Source: Bacillota bacterium (GTDB lineage Bacteria; Bacillota; Clostridia; Acetivibrionales; Acetivibrionaceae). Taken from it: a stretch of DNA of 25,620 bases. The notes below the pieces were generated by a model. It was given only the letters and a program-made list of their open reading frames with translations, was not told where the DNA came from and made no database searches. Made by a program: the position numbers and the translations under genes. Of the stretch, positions 7,034-15,596 are shown piece by piece. Numbering within the stretch: position 1 is the stretch's first letter; the number at the start of each line of letters is the position of its first letter. The stretch spans positions 1 to 25,620 of the forward strand of contig JAEZUI010000188.1 in NCBI GenBank assembly GCA_023421115.1. The letters run 5' to 3'.

Positions 7034-9150
7034 TGATTATCCCTCCATTTATTTGATAATTTTTCCAAAGGATCAATATAATTTATTTCTGCAAGACCAT
7101 TCTTCGGAGATATCGATTGCGTCTCAAGTAATGCTTTTTGTAATATTCTTGCCCTATTCCTTTCTGTATGACTAACAACACATTGATTCATAGAAGGAAT
7201 ATTTATTTCCCCAGTCAATTTTTTGTTTAAAAATTTACATCGTTTACAATGATAAACATCGCATATAGCACATATTGGTGAATTTTCCAGCTCACATAAA
7301 TGTTTATTTTTAAGCTCTATTCCATCTTCAAGCGTTCCAACAAAACTATCTGGATTATCAAAATAAAAAGCAGGGCAAATATATATTTTCCCATTTGGTG
7401 CTAATGTAAAATCACTATTTCCACAAAGGCAGTTCTCCATATTGGTTAAATTAAAGATATCTGTCAAAACATTAATCTCCCTTTTGTTACCTTGTTTAAA
7501 GGAATCAACTAAATACTCGGCTAACTTCTCTAACTGCAAATCATATTGTTTTATATGAATATCATTCCAGTTTTCGATATCTTCAATTATTACATCTACA
7601 CGGTTAGCATTGTCTAATAGTATAATCACATTTTTATATAATTCTTGAATATTATTAACATTTACAATAGCAACCAGTTTATCATGTGAGTTACCAGAGT
7701 ACATACATGTGTTTGAAAAATGGTGATTCAATTCGTTATCTATATAACTTCCTTCACTCTCATTAGGATTTATATATATGTCTGCTAATATTGCTTTCTT
7801 TCCTTTCAATAATACTGGTGTGAATCCATTTAATGTAGCAAACTTAAACCCTTCATCAATTACTTCTTTATCCATAACTTTATTAGTCTTATCCTTACTA
7901 CTAATTAATTGATTAAATTTAATATTTTCAGTAATAAAATACAAATATTTATCTATGATTTTTTCATTTCTTAATTTTTCATTTCTTCTTGGAGATTTTA
8001 GTTTAGTAACTTTCTCAAACTTATCCCAAAAATATCTATTCGCCCTAACATTAGCCTTATGCATTTTACAATTGAATATTACCCTTTGATATATTGTGTC
8101 TGTATCAGCAAAGTCATAATTACAGCCTGTACACCAAGCACATCCGCTGGCCACATCACAATTTAAGCATTCCTTAGAACTAATCATTTTCGTATTCAAT
8201 GATAAAAATGGTCTTTGCTTATTTTTATCAATTCCACTAGATATATCGCCTATCATATAACCCTTTCTATTACTTAAACTTATATCATAAAACCTAATAC
8301 ATGGGTACAAATTCCCCAAAGTATCTATAGCAAGCATTTTACCAGTACCACACCAATTTCTATTGATAGCCTCTTGACTCAATGGAAATCCAATACTTGG
8401 GTCAAAAAACCGTACAGAGTAATCTCTCCACAATTTATTTTCTATTACGTAATCTGCTAAATCTATTAATTGGTTTTCAAATATTTCATCATCACCCTCA
8501 TGCCATACATTTTCAAAAACCACATTTGCAGCTATTATAGATATACCAAGATTCCATAAGCTAATAATACTATCTTTCAGATAAGGAAGATCTTCGTGGG
8601 CAAATGTAGATTTTGTTACAGCTCCAGGAAACTGTCTCTGCCATAATGATACATTCTTCACAACATCGTCATATGAACCCTTGCCATCTGGCCAAACCCT
8701 TTGCAGATCATGTTTTACTTTGTTTCCATCAACACTTATTCCAATATTTAAGTGCGATTTGTTTTTCATAATATATCTTTGTACATTTTGAGTATCATAT
8801 AAAATACCATTAGTAGAAATGTTAAACCTATAATTTTCAAACCATGGGTGATTTAAAGAAAACATTTTATATTTTATGTACTCGCATATTTTATCTATTA
8901 ATTCAATCTCTAAAGTAGGCTCTCCCCCAATAAATTCCCAAATAACCGCCTCATTATCAAACTCTTCCCTATTTAATAAAATATAATCAATCGCTTTTCT
9001 TGCTACATCAAAAGACATTTTGCTCTTATTATTTTTACCTGTCATATAACAGTATTTACATGCCAAGTTACAATCCTCAGTAACACAAAATGTAATTGAT
9101 TTAGCTTTTTCATTCCATAGTGTTGGCAACTTGCCCATCCTTATTTCCAT
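7030..9150 (-). CDS. Radical SAM/SPASM peptide maturase with two SPASM-like regions
   Basis: Iron-sulfur enzyme predicted to modify the nearby Cys-rich peptide. The N-terminal half has the radical SAM cluster motif C27-X3-C31-X2-C34 (CNLACKYC) and the SAM-binding GGEPT at 75-79. A first SPASM region has C267, C284, C328, C331, C337, C340, C343 and C361. After a lysine-rich linker near 385-400 comes a second half with its own cluster: C574, C576, C592, C619, C627, C630, C635, C638 and C657. It looks like a fusion of the radical SAM enzyme and the separate CXXX-repeat peptide maturase that I recall as partner proteins elsewhere. The start at 9150 has GGAGG 6 nt upstream. It is translationally coupled to the following 96-residue protein. 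At 706 aa it is much longer than single-SPASM enzymes (about 400-450). Confidence 0.85.
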   Translation of the reverse strand: MEIRMGKLPTLWNEKAKSITFCVTEDCNLACKYCYMTGKNNKSKMSFDVARKAIDYILLNREEFDNEAVIWEFIGGEPTLEIELIDKICEYIKYKMFSLNHPWFENYRFNISTNGILYDTQNVQRYIMKNKSHLNIGISVDGNKVKHDLQRVWPDGKGSYDDVVKNVSLWQRQFPGAVTKSTFAHEDLPYLKDSIISLWNLGISIIAANVVFENVWHEGDDEIFENQLIDLADYVIENKLWRDYSVRFFDPSIGFPLSQEAINRNWCGTGKMLAIDTLGNLYPCIRFYDISLSNRKGYMIGDISSGIDKNKQRPFLSLNTKMISSKECLNCDVASGCAWCTGCNYDFADTDTIYQRVIFNCKMHKANVRANRYFWDKFEKVTKLKSPRRNEKLRNEKIIDKYLYFITENIKFNQLISSKDKTNKVMDKEVIDEGFKFATLNGFTPVLLKGKKAILADIYINPNESEGSYIDNELNHHFSNTCMYSGNSHDKLVAIVNVNNIQELYKNVIILLDNANRVDVIIEDIENWNDIHIKQYDLQLEKLAEYLVDSFKQGNKREINVLTDIFNLTNMENCLCGNSDFTLAPNGKIYICPAFYFDNPDSFVGTLEDGIELKNKHLCELENSPICAICDVYHCKRCKFLNKKLTGEINIPSMNQCVVSHTERNRARILQKALLETQSISPKNGLAEINYIDPLEKLSNKWRDNQ

Positions 9151-9179
9151 TTATAACCTCCATATTTTTAGAATATAAT

Positions 9180-9570
9180 TTAGTAAACTTTGTACTAGCA
9201 ACAAAAATATCACCTGGTGATATTTTCCCCACTCTACAAATAAGTTTACAATGTCACGTTTTAATAAGATAAATCCTGAAACTCCGGGAATAAGAACATA
9301 CTTAAAACCTTCAAAAAGTAACTTTTAAAATCAGACATATTATTTATTGCAACCAAAACAGATAATTTCGAATATACGACATATGTTATTAAAAATACAA
9401 AAGTAAGCATTGCATCTAAAACAAGCTGTTAAATAATTATAATAATAGTTATGTAGTTAGGAAACAACAAAGATATCATCAAATTAAACATCATATTTAC
9501 TTGATATTCTGAAGTACCGACTAATACTGGCAAAATAAACGCATATTAATTTCAAGAATGCTGCGAAATT
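9180..9570 (-). pseudogene. Relic of a MurJ-like (MOP superfamily) flippase
   Basis: The 640-bp gap between the exporter and the maturase is not empty. Minus-strand frames give ILPVLVGTSEYQVNMMFNL (near 9545-9490), KLSVLVAINNMSDFKSYFLK (about 9370-9310) and GFILLKRDIVNLFVEWG (near 9285-9230). These align in order with LMLPVMAGTSAYQINLFFNL, KFSMLVAKGDINEVKENLIK and GFILVRNELMSLLVGWG of the intact flippase at 13700-15244. Several stops and a frameshift near 9285 separate them, and both ends are missing. The palindrome at 9204-9226 (AAAATATCACC-T-GGTGATATTTT) lies in this relic. The rest of the gap, up to 9790, is AT-rich with no open frame. Confidence 0.75.
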
Positions 9571-9790
9571 TATTAAAATACAATTATAAACTAAATACTC
9601 TAAACAGTTTTGAAACCACCATAACAAATAATAATAATATAAATATAATAAAAAATAGTTTTTAATTGCTCTTTGCTATCAGTTTGATTCACCTTCCCTA
9701 CACCAAATTATATACTCGCAAAGTTTTTAGCGTCCTTGTGAAATAAATCTGTTTCTTATTACAATAAACAAAATATTTTTACACTTTAGT

Positions 9791-11560
9791 TTATGAAGAT
9801 TTAGATAATGTATCTAACTCTGCTTTATAAATTCGTTTATAAATATCATTATTTAGTATAAGCTGCGAGTGAGTTCCTTTATCAATTATTTTTCCATTAT
9901 CAACAATGAAAATTTCATCTGCATCAATTATAGTTAAAAGCCTGTGAGCAATAATAATTAATGTATGCCCCTTTGAAAGCTCATCAATTGAGCTCTTAAC
10001 AAAATATTGCGACTCATTATCTAGTGAAGAAGTTGCTTCATCAAATAATATTATTGGAGAATTTTTCAGGATTGCTCTAGCAATAGCAATCCTCTGTGCT
10101 TGTCCCCCCGACAAATTTACTGAATTCTCCCCTATCTTCGAATTGTAGCCATTAGGTAATTTAGTAATAAAATCATGTATATTAGCAGATTTACATGCTT
10201 TCTCAATTTCATCATCACTCGCCTCTAGATTTGCAAGTAAAAAGTTTTCTTTTATTGACAAATTAAATAAAAATATATCTTGTCGTACTACAGAAACTGC
10301 TTTCCTTAAAGACTGCTCATCAAAATCTCTAATATCAATATTATCAATTAGTATTCTACCTGAATTTGGTTCATAATACTTGAGTAAAAGGTTAAAAATA
10401 GTAGACTTTCCACCTCCACTCAAACCAACTATAGCAGTCTTTTTATTCTTTTGAATCTTGAACGAAACTTGATTTAAAACGCTATCATTATCATTATCAT
10501 TATATTTGAAACTTACATTATCAAAAGTCACTATACCCTTAATATTCTTAACTCTTCTAGAACCAAACACTTCTTTTGAATAATTTAAATTATCAATTAA
10601 TCCAAAAGTTCTTTCTATTGAGGTTAATGCTTTTTGAATTGTTGAATTCAATCTAGTAATATTCATTATAGATGTTGAAAACTGACTTGAATATGTAGAA
10701 AACGCAATAAAATATTCAAGACTGAGTGACCCTTTAAAAATCAAATATCCTCCTACAGATATTCCTGCAACTTGTACTGCAAAACTAACAGTTTGATTTA
10801 ATGATCCGGCTATAGTTGAGAATATATTAATAACAACGACTTTATTCTTTATTTTATCTATAATTGATAAAAAATCATTAAGCCTCTCCTTCTTAATCCA
10901 TAAGTTCTTTATTTCTCTGATACCAGAAACGGATTCTTGAATACAACTAATGTAATCATCTGTAAGAAGTGCTAGTTCCTTATTCTTAAACCTTATCTTA
11001 CTTCCGAAAAAAATAAATATCATTGCAGAAATTGGAAAACCACTTATTACAATTAGTGCTAATGGAACACTTATTTTAAAAATAACTATACCTATTACCA
11101 CAACCTTTACAAAATCTACTAAAGTATTTAGAAATTGATTTGTAAGAATATCAGCAATAGTAAATGAGTCTCCCTGCAATCGCGATGTAAATTCTCCTGC
11201 CCTCATTTCATCAAAAGCTTTTATTGGTAAATCCAATATTTTTTTGAACAAATCTTGCTTCAAATCAAAAACAATCTTTTGATTAAGAGTTGCGAATAAA
11301 TAAGCTTGTAAATGACCTATTATTATTTGTAAAATAAACAAAACAATTTGATACACTATTATTGTAATTAACTGATTTGAATTTTTTGAGAATAAACTTG
11401 ATAATACCTTAGCCCACAAAAATGGCTGAATCAACCCTATAGCTATTCCTAATAGCATACAAAAAAAAGACAAAATAAATCTAATTTTATATGGAAGTAT
11501 ATATTTAGACGATCGGATTATTAATAATATATCATTTTTACTAAAGTGCATTATTTTCAA
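9791..11560 (-). CDS. ABC exporter (fused membrane and ATPase domains)
   Basis: Half-transporter of about 589 aa, probably acting as a homodimer in the membrane. I chose the TTG at 11560 because AAGGAG lies 10 nt upstream; an ATG at 11551 is the alternative, and an open extension to 11650 overlaps the preceding gene. Residues about 15-310 form a six-helix exporter domain (FTSRLQGDSFTIADIL is a typical coupling region). The ATPase has Walker A GLSGGGKST at 379, Q-loop VVRQD, signature LSGGQ at 483, Walker B IILFDEA at 503 and the switch histidine at 539. There is no N-terminal C39 peptidase, so it does not cleave a leader itself, which fits the nearly leaderless peptide. Context suggests export of the modified peptide, though a lipid or drug substrate cannot be excluded. 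An in-frame hexanucleotide repeat (10483-10503) encodes NDNDND. Confidence 0.88.
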   Translation of the reverse strand: MKIMHFSKNDILLIIRSSKYILPYKIRFILSFFCMLLGIAIGLIQPFLWAKVLSSLFSKNSNQLITIIVYQIVLFILQIIIGHLQAYLFATLNQKIVFDLKQDLFKKILDLPIKAFDEMRAGEFTSRLQGDSFTIADILTNQFLNTLVDFVKVVVIGIVIFKISVPLALIVISGFPISAMIFIFFGSKIRFKNKELALLTDDYISCIQESVSGIREIKNLWIKKERLNDFLSIIDKIKNKVVVINIFSTIAGSLNQTVSFAVQVAGISVGGYLIFKGSLSLEYFIAFSTYSSQFSTSIMNITRLNSTIQKALTSIERTFGLIDNLNYSKEVFGSRRVKNIKGIVTFDNVSFKYNDNDNDSVLNQVSFKIQKNKKTAIVGLSGGGKSTIFNLLLKYYEPNSGRILIDNIDIRDFDEQSLRKAVSVVRQDIFLFNLSIKENFLLANLEASDDEIEKACKSANIHDFITKLPNGYNSKIGENSVNLSGGQAQRIAIARAILKNSPIILFDEATSSLDNESQYFVKSSIDELSKGHTLIIIAHRLLTIIDADEIFIVDNGKIIDKGTHSQLILNNDIYKRIYKAELDTLSKSS

Positions 11561-11580
11561 TACGACACAACTCCTTAGAT

Positions 11581-11877
11581 TTAAACAATAATTAGCTTTC
11601 CAGCAGAACCAGAAATTTTTTGTTCTATAAGTTTGTAACTTATTGAACAAAAAGATGGTAATATTATTTTATCATAATACTTTTTCACTTGTTCTTTCGA
11701 AAGTGCAGGTAATTTTTCAATATCGTTTTTGCATTTTATTGAATGAAAGTTTAAATCTAAATCATTAAATAAATTTTGATAATGTGGAATATTGTAACAG
11801 GCATTTTTCATCAACTTTGAAATTGAATTATTGGACACTCTACTTTCCCCCATGTAACATTTAAATTGTTTTCTCAT
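11581..11877 (-). pseudogene. N-terminal fragment of a PaaK/CapK-like adenylate-forming enzyme
   Basis: A 98-codon frame that resembles the start of phenylacetate-CoA-ligase/CapK-type adenylating enzymes: a helical entry (ISKLMKNACYNIPHYQNLF), a KxxxDIEKLPALSKEQVKKYY block and then SGSAGKLIIV, which corresponds to the first nucleotide-binding loop (usually TSGSTGKP). It stops immediately after that loop, whereas the family is normally about 400-450 aa. The exporter start follows 20 nt later, so the rest appears deleted. No clear ribosome binding site precedes the ATG at 11877; a GTG at 11838 with GGGGGAAAG upstream is an alternative. It is probably the remains of the first gene of the cassette rather than a functional small protein. 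Confidence 0.6.
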
Positions 11878-11924
11878 TTTTCGCTGTTGTACCTTTTATC
11901 AAAGGCAATTTCTATTCTTTGTAT

Positions 11925-11953
11925 ATCTTATGACAATTTGTAATACTTGTCAA
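11925..11953 (-). promoter_or_regulatory. Probable promoter of the exporter/maturase cassette
   Basis: TTGACA (11953-11948), a 17-nt spacer and TAAGAT (11930-11925) on the minus strand, about 45 nt before the truncated first gene. The spacer ends with TTGTCA, which with the -35 TGACAA forms an inverted repeat that could be an operator. Confidence 0.65.
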
Positions 11954-12144
11954 CATTTTTTACTGTTTGACTTTTTTGTTATTGCATACCAAAATGAAAT
12001 TAGCCGCAAAAACGAACAAGAATTGCAGTTTGTCATAGTATATAATTACCCCCTATGGCATACCATATTCTAAAAAAGAAAAGTCTATTTATAGAATTTG
12101 GTAATCTCACTTTGCAATAAAGTCCAGTATTAACTCATTTTATC

Positions 12145-12687
12145 TCTAAGTATGTTTCCCAATTAACATAATATCCTGCTGACTTTTTAATAATTGTTGG
12201 GCGAGTTCATAGTCATCAATACGCAAAAATTTATTTCCATTTACAATTTATCCGCATTTTTCTTTATCCAACAACCTACGCAACCATTCCCGCGCATTGA
12301 TATCAGTCTGAATGTTGAAAGGAGTACATGTTTAAAGTGTTATACTCATAAATCCATATGCAGTCATGAGCAACTTCTTTTTATCTTGTATGATTTGAGG
12401 GTATATAAATGATATCTTTACCGCAACGTTTTTGAGAATATGTATTCGCTAATTCTACAATTTCAGACGAGTGCATTTTTACCCAATCTTTATAATCTTT
12501 ATTTAATATTTAGTATTCCCTTGGGTTGTAATAAAGATTGCATTCTTAGTGAAAATGCAATCGGACAAAGTATCCCTTTAAAAACAATTTGGTCAAATCC
12601 TTCAATACAGCGCTTGATTTTATCACCAAATCTATGTAATAATGAATCCATGTGTTGCCTCCTTTTAATGCGGTGTGGCAAATTCAT
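12145..12687 (-). pseudogene. Broken gene of an uncharacterised family
   Basis: The open part (12687-12499) reads MDSLLHRFGDKIKRCIEGFD followed by QIVFKGILCPIAF and ends in GILNIK. Later frames continue with IKDYKDWVKMHSSEIVELAN, then EWLRRLLDKEK and GNKFLRIDDYELAQQLL, with stops between. I recall this N-terminal pattern (GFDRIVFKG, then GVLNKDYK) from large uncharacterised bacterial proteins of roughly 500 aa, often multicopy, but I cannot name a function. The copy here has several frameshifts and stops and lacks most of its middle and end. Confidence 0.55.
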
Positions 12688-12768
12688 TATAAGTGATTTA
12701 TAACGTATTTTTTAATATTTTGTCAAATTGTTGGGCTATTTATATTGGGTTGTGGACGTAGCCCATGG

Positions 12769-13460
12769 TGCGCCCATACAAGGGTGTAGAAAATCTGCAA
12801 ATAGCAATGCAGTAGACAAATATCACGATTGTCCATTGCCAATTAATTAACTTGGAGAGGAAACACAAAGAGGAAAATAGCACGTTAATAACGCCATAAG
12901 TCAACTAGCTATTAAAGTTGCGACTGAATGGCAAGACGAAAAGTTATGAATAAGGATAAAAGTATATTGTTTTAACGATAATCCAAAGAGTTATAGATGT
13001 ATCTACAATGAAAGTAGCTGAAACATTATATGGAGTTAGTAACAACATTATAGTATGGTGTCGTTATGTGATGTTAGCTCCTCCTAGCTAAGTATTTAGA
13101 AAAGGATGAAAGTCGTATCCGATATCATAACAAGCTTGTTTCTATTCCACTAAATGGGGATTACCTAAGTCATATAATTTCATGATAAGATAACGGAGTT
13201 TCCATAGTAGTCCGAGGTATGGAAAGCCTACTACATGGCGAAGAGAAACAGCAAATCACGTTCAAGAATTTTAGGAAGGATGCGTGAGGCATTGAGAGGT
13301 CCAATAATAGTACTAAACAAACTTAGAAAGCTTGCTATGGACTAATAAAAATGCAAACATAATTTATGTGATTTGTTGAGAGCCGTCGAAAGGTATGTAC
13401 TGTTCGGAGGAGAGCATTGGGGAAAACCATTAAATTGGTTGCACCCTTTGCTTATCCTAC
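12769..13460 (+). mobile_element. Group II intron relic without a reverse transcriptase ORF
   Basis: The 5' end GTGCGCCCATACAAGGGTGT matches bacterial group II introns, which begin GUGYG. An internal block GGAGTTTCCATAGTAGT (about 13196-13212), followed by ACATGGCGAAGAGAAACAG, resembles the region before the intron-encoded protein. A domain V-like element lies at 13379-13412 (GAGCCGTCGAAAGG, then TGTACTGTTCGGAG), but its helix looks shortened by a deletion. A domain VI-like hairpin follows, GGGG-AACC-loop-GGTT-CACCC (13419-13446), and the 3' end is probably TTATCCTAC at 13460. Only about 690 nt remain and no reverse-transcriptase frame is visible, so the intron cannot move by itself and is probably not spliced. 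Confidence 0.75.
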
Positions 13461-13699
13461 TTGGTTGTATATAATATACGACATAGTGAATGCTAAAAAT
13501 ACTTTTTGTACTGTATGATATTTTAATGTATAAATATGTAGTAAACATCGTGACTTGAAAAATGAATGAAGAAATCCGGAAGAAACTTCAATATCAGATA
13601 TAGTATTATTATGGATATATTCTTTGGATTATTGCCAGTATAGTTATTTTATATTTATAATACTTTTAAAATATTAAATGTAAGGGGAGTCAGAATTAT
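13461..13699. other. Leader region of the murJ-like gene
   Basis: AT-rich stretch between the intron relic and the flippase gene, with no open frame I would defend. It ends with the AAGGGGAG ribosome binding site of that gene. Confidence 0.4.
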
Positions 13700-15244
13700 A
13701 TGAAAAGTATAGCTAAAACAGTTGGTATTGTAATGTTTATAATGATATTATCAAAGGTGCTTTCTCTAGTAAGTACTTTACTTTATACTACCATTTTAGG
13801 GAATGTTTCTGAAACTAATATTTACTCATATGCAGTGAGTATTCCAAATATTATTTTCACGATATTTGGAACAGCATTGTCTACAGTTGTTATACCAATT
13901 TTTTCTGATAATATTGAAAAGGGAAATATAAAGAAAGCGTTTAAGTTTACTGATAATGTTATAAGTTTGTCTTTGGTTGTTACAGTATTTCTCACTGTAG
14001 TGGGTATGATAATTTCCCCCTTTATACCATTGTTGACAAGTTTTAAAACTGGCAATTATGATTTTACCGTTTTTGCCATAAGAATAATGCTGCCAATAAT
14101 GATTTTTTATGCCCTAAATTATGTTTTTCAAGGGATACTGCAATCTTTAGGAAAGTTTAATATGCCTGCTTTTGTATCTGTTCCAAGTGCACTTATCGTA
14201 ATTGGATACTTGATTTTTTTCATTGACAAATTTGGGGTTACTGGTCTTTTAGTAGCAACTTTTATTGGTCTTTCCACTCAAACTTTGATACTCGTGCCAT
14301 CTATACTAAAAACCGGTTATAGATATAAACCTTCTTTTAATTGCAAAAATGAGGATGTAAAAAAGGCTATAAAACTAATGCTTCCTGTCATGGCAGGTAC
14401 TTCTGCATATCAGATAAACTTGTTTTTTAATTTAACTTTTGCAGCAAATTTTGAAGGTACAGTTAATATTTTTAGAGTTGTACAGGAACTTGTTTCTAAT
14501 AGTGTTCTTATTTTTATATATTCCCTTACTGCTGTATTGTTTCCAAAGTTCAGTATGCTAGTAGCAAAGGGGGACATAAATGAGGTTAAAGAAAACCTAA
14601 TAAAGGTTATTAAAATTATTCTTTATATTCTTCTACCAGCTACAATAGGATTTATACTTGTGAGAAATGAACTCATGAGTCTTTTGGTAGGTTGGGGGAA
14701 AATAACGCAGGAAGATGTTATATTTGCAGGCACCTTGCTAGCCCTGTATGCCTTAGGAATAACTGGGCTTGGAATTAAAGAAGTTGTTGATAGAGTATTT
14801 TATTCCTTGAAAGATACAAAAAGACCTGCTGTTATTGGCGTGGTAGTAATGGGAATAAACATAGGTGTAAGCCTTTTACTTTCAAGATTTATAGGCGCTT
14901 TTGGAATACCACTGGGGAATTCTGTTTCTACTTTAGCAAGCGCAATGGTGTTGTTAATACTTCTGAGAAGAAAAATTGGAGCATTAGGTATGAGAAACAT
15001 TATAAAGTTTGTTTTAAAAATTTTATTTGCCTGTGTTATAATGGTAGGAGTTGTTATTTCCATTTCATTACTTATAAATAATTTTACATTTGGTTTTTTG
15101 CTTATGGACAGAATAATTAAACTATTTGTACCTGTTTTATCAGGTGTTGTTGTCTATGTTACTTCAACATGCTTTTTAAAAGTTGAAGAAACAACAGATG
15201 TGCTGAATAAAGTTAAATTAAAACTGCTACCACATAACAAGTAG
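13700..15244 (+). CDS. murJ: MurJ/MviN-type lipid II flippase
   Basis: Polytopic membrane protein (514 aa) of the MOP superfamily, family MurJ, which moves lipid-linked precursors such as lipid II across the cytoplasmic membrane. The whole length is hydrophobic, consistent with 14 helices. Family landmarks include the N-terminal ILSKVLSLVSTLLYTTILG, the IPIFSD loop after the second helix, FQGILQSLGKFNMPA near residues 150-165 and the VDRVFYSLKDTKRPA segment near 365-380. The start has AAGGGGAG 10 nt upstream. The usual arginine in helix 1 appears as lysine (K19). Whether it is the housekeeping MurJ or a cassette-type flippase moving a different lipid-linked product is open; a decayed relative sits inside the peptide cassette. 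Confidence 0.85.
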   Translation: MKSIAKTVGIVMFIMILSKVLSLVSTLLYTTILGNVSETNIYSYAVSIPNIIFTIFGTALSTVVIPIFSDNIEKGNIKKAFKFTDNVISLSLVVTVFLTVVGMIISPFIPLLTSFKTGNYDFTVFAIRIMLPIMIFYALNYVFQGILQSLGKFNMPAFVSVPSALIVIGYLIFFIDKFGVTGLLVATFIGLSTQTLILVPSILKTGYRYKPSFNCKNEDVKKAIKLMLPVMAGTSAYQINLFFNLTFAANFEGTVNIFRVVQELVSNSVLIFIYSLTAVLFPKFSMLVAKGDINEVKENLIKVIKIILYILLPATIGFILVRNELMSLLVGWGKITQEDVIFAGTLLALYALGITGLGIKEVVDRVFYSLKDTKRPAVIGVVVMGINIGVSLLLSRFIGAFGIPLGNSVSTLASAMVLLILLRRKIGALGMRNIIKFVLKILFACVIMVGVVISISLLINNFTFGFLLMDRIIKLFVPVLSGVVVYVTSTCFLKVEETTDVLNKVKLKLLPHNK

Positions 15245-15352
15245 TTTTTTCTACATGAGATTTTTACTTGAAAAAGGTTTGTAAACACACACACTTAGTT
15301 GCATATAATATAAAATAAAAGTTTACAATATTATGGAAAGAAGGTTGTGTAA

Positions 15353-15398
15353 AGGCAGTAGAGAACCCTATGTGATAAGATAGGGTCATCTACTGCCT
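15353..15398. terminator. Strong 17-bp interrupted hairpin after murJ
   Basis: AGGCAGTAGA (15353-15362) pairs with TCTACTGCCT (15389-15398), and ACCCTAT (15365-15371) pairs with ATAGGGT (15380-15386), with an 8-nt loop. No run of T follows on the plus strand; the minus strand has only TTT. It may stop transcription from murJ or be part of a degraded IS end. Confidence 0.5.
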
Positions 15399-15596
15399 CA
15401 TAACCTCATATTGCCGCTCAGGCCCTTTGATTTTAGGTATTGAGTATTTCTTTCTAAGGTTTTCAACAAATCTTCTCGCTGTCCGTTCTGCCACCTTAAT
15501 CTGATAGTGCTCTTTCAAACTGTCTAATATCTAGGCTACTGACTTATCAAGGTGTCCTTTAAGCCAATCAGTTACTACACCCTCATAAGTGACAGG
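15390..15596 (-). pseudogene. IstA-like (IS21) transposase fragment
   Basis: The minus-strand frame reads TYEGVVTDWLKGHLDKSVA, a stop, then ILDSLKEHYQIKVAERTARR and FVENLRKKYSIPKIKGPERQYEVM before a stop inside the hairpin at 15353-15398. This is the segment that follows the DNA-binding part of IstA proteins. It carries an internal TAG, has no start and lacks the catalytic domain. It is not from the same subgroup as the intact istA at 266-1789. Confidence 0.6.

Noticed and set aside
9204..9226. Perfect palindrome AAAATATCACC-T-GGTGATATTTT upstream of the maturase, as an operator
   Set aside because: It lies inside the MurJ-like relic, where it encodes residues matching the flippase (GKYHQVIF), so a regulatory role is not needed to explain it. 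It could still have been co-opted.
10483..10503. ATCATT tandem repeat in the exporter gene
   Set aside because: A short in-frame hexanucleotide repeat (NDNDND) in a linker before the ATPase domain. Changes of one unit would not shift the frame, so phase variation is unlikely.
12194..12703. Two plus-strand open frames of 72 and 87 codons
   Set aside because: They lie antisense to the broken minus-strand gene at 12145-12687, which has a recognisable protein pattern.
13342..13548. Minus-strand 68-codon frame
   Set aside because: It overlaps the structural domains at the 3' end of the group II intron relic and has no start signal.
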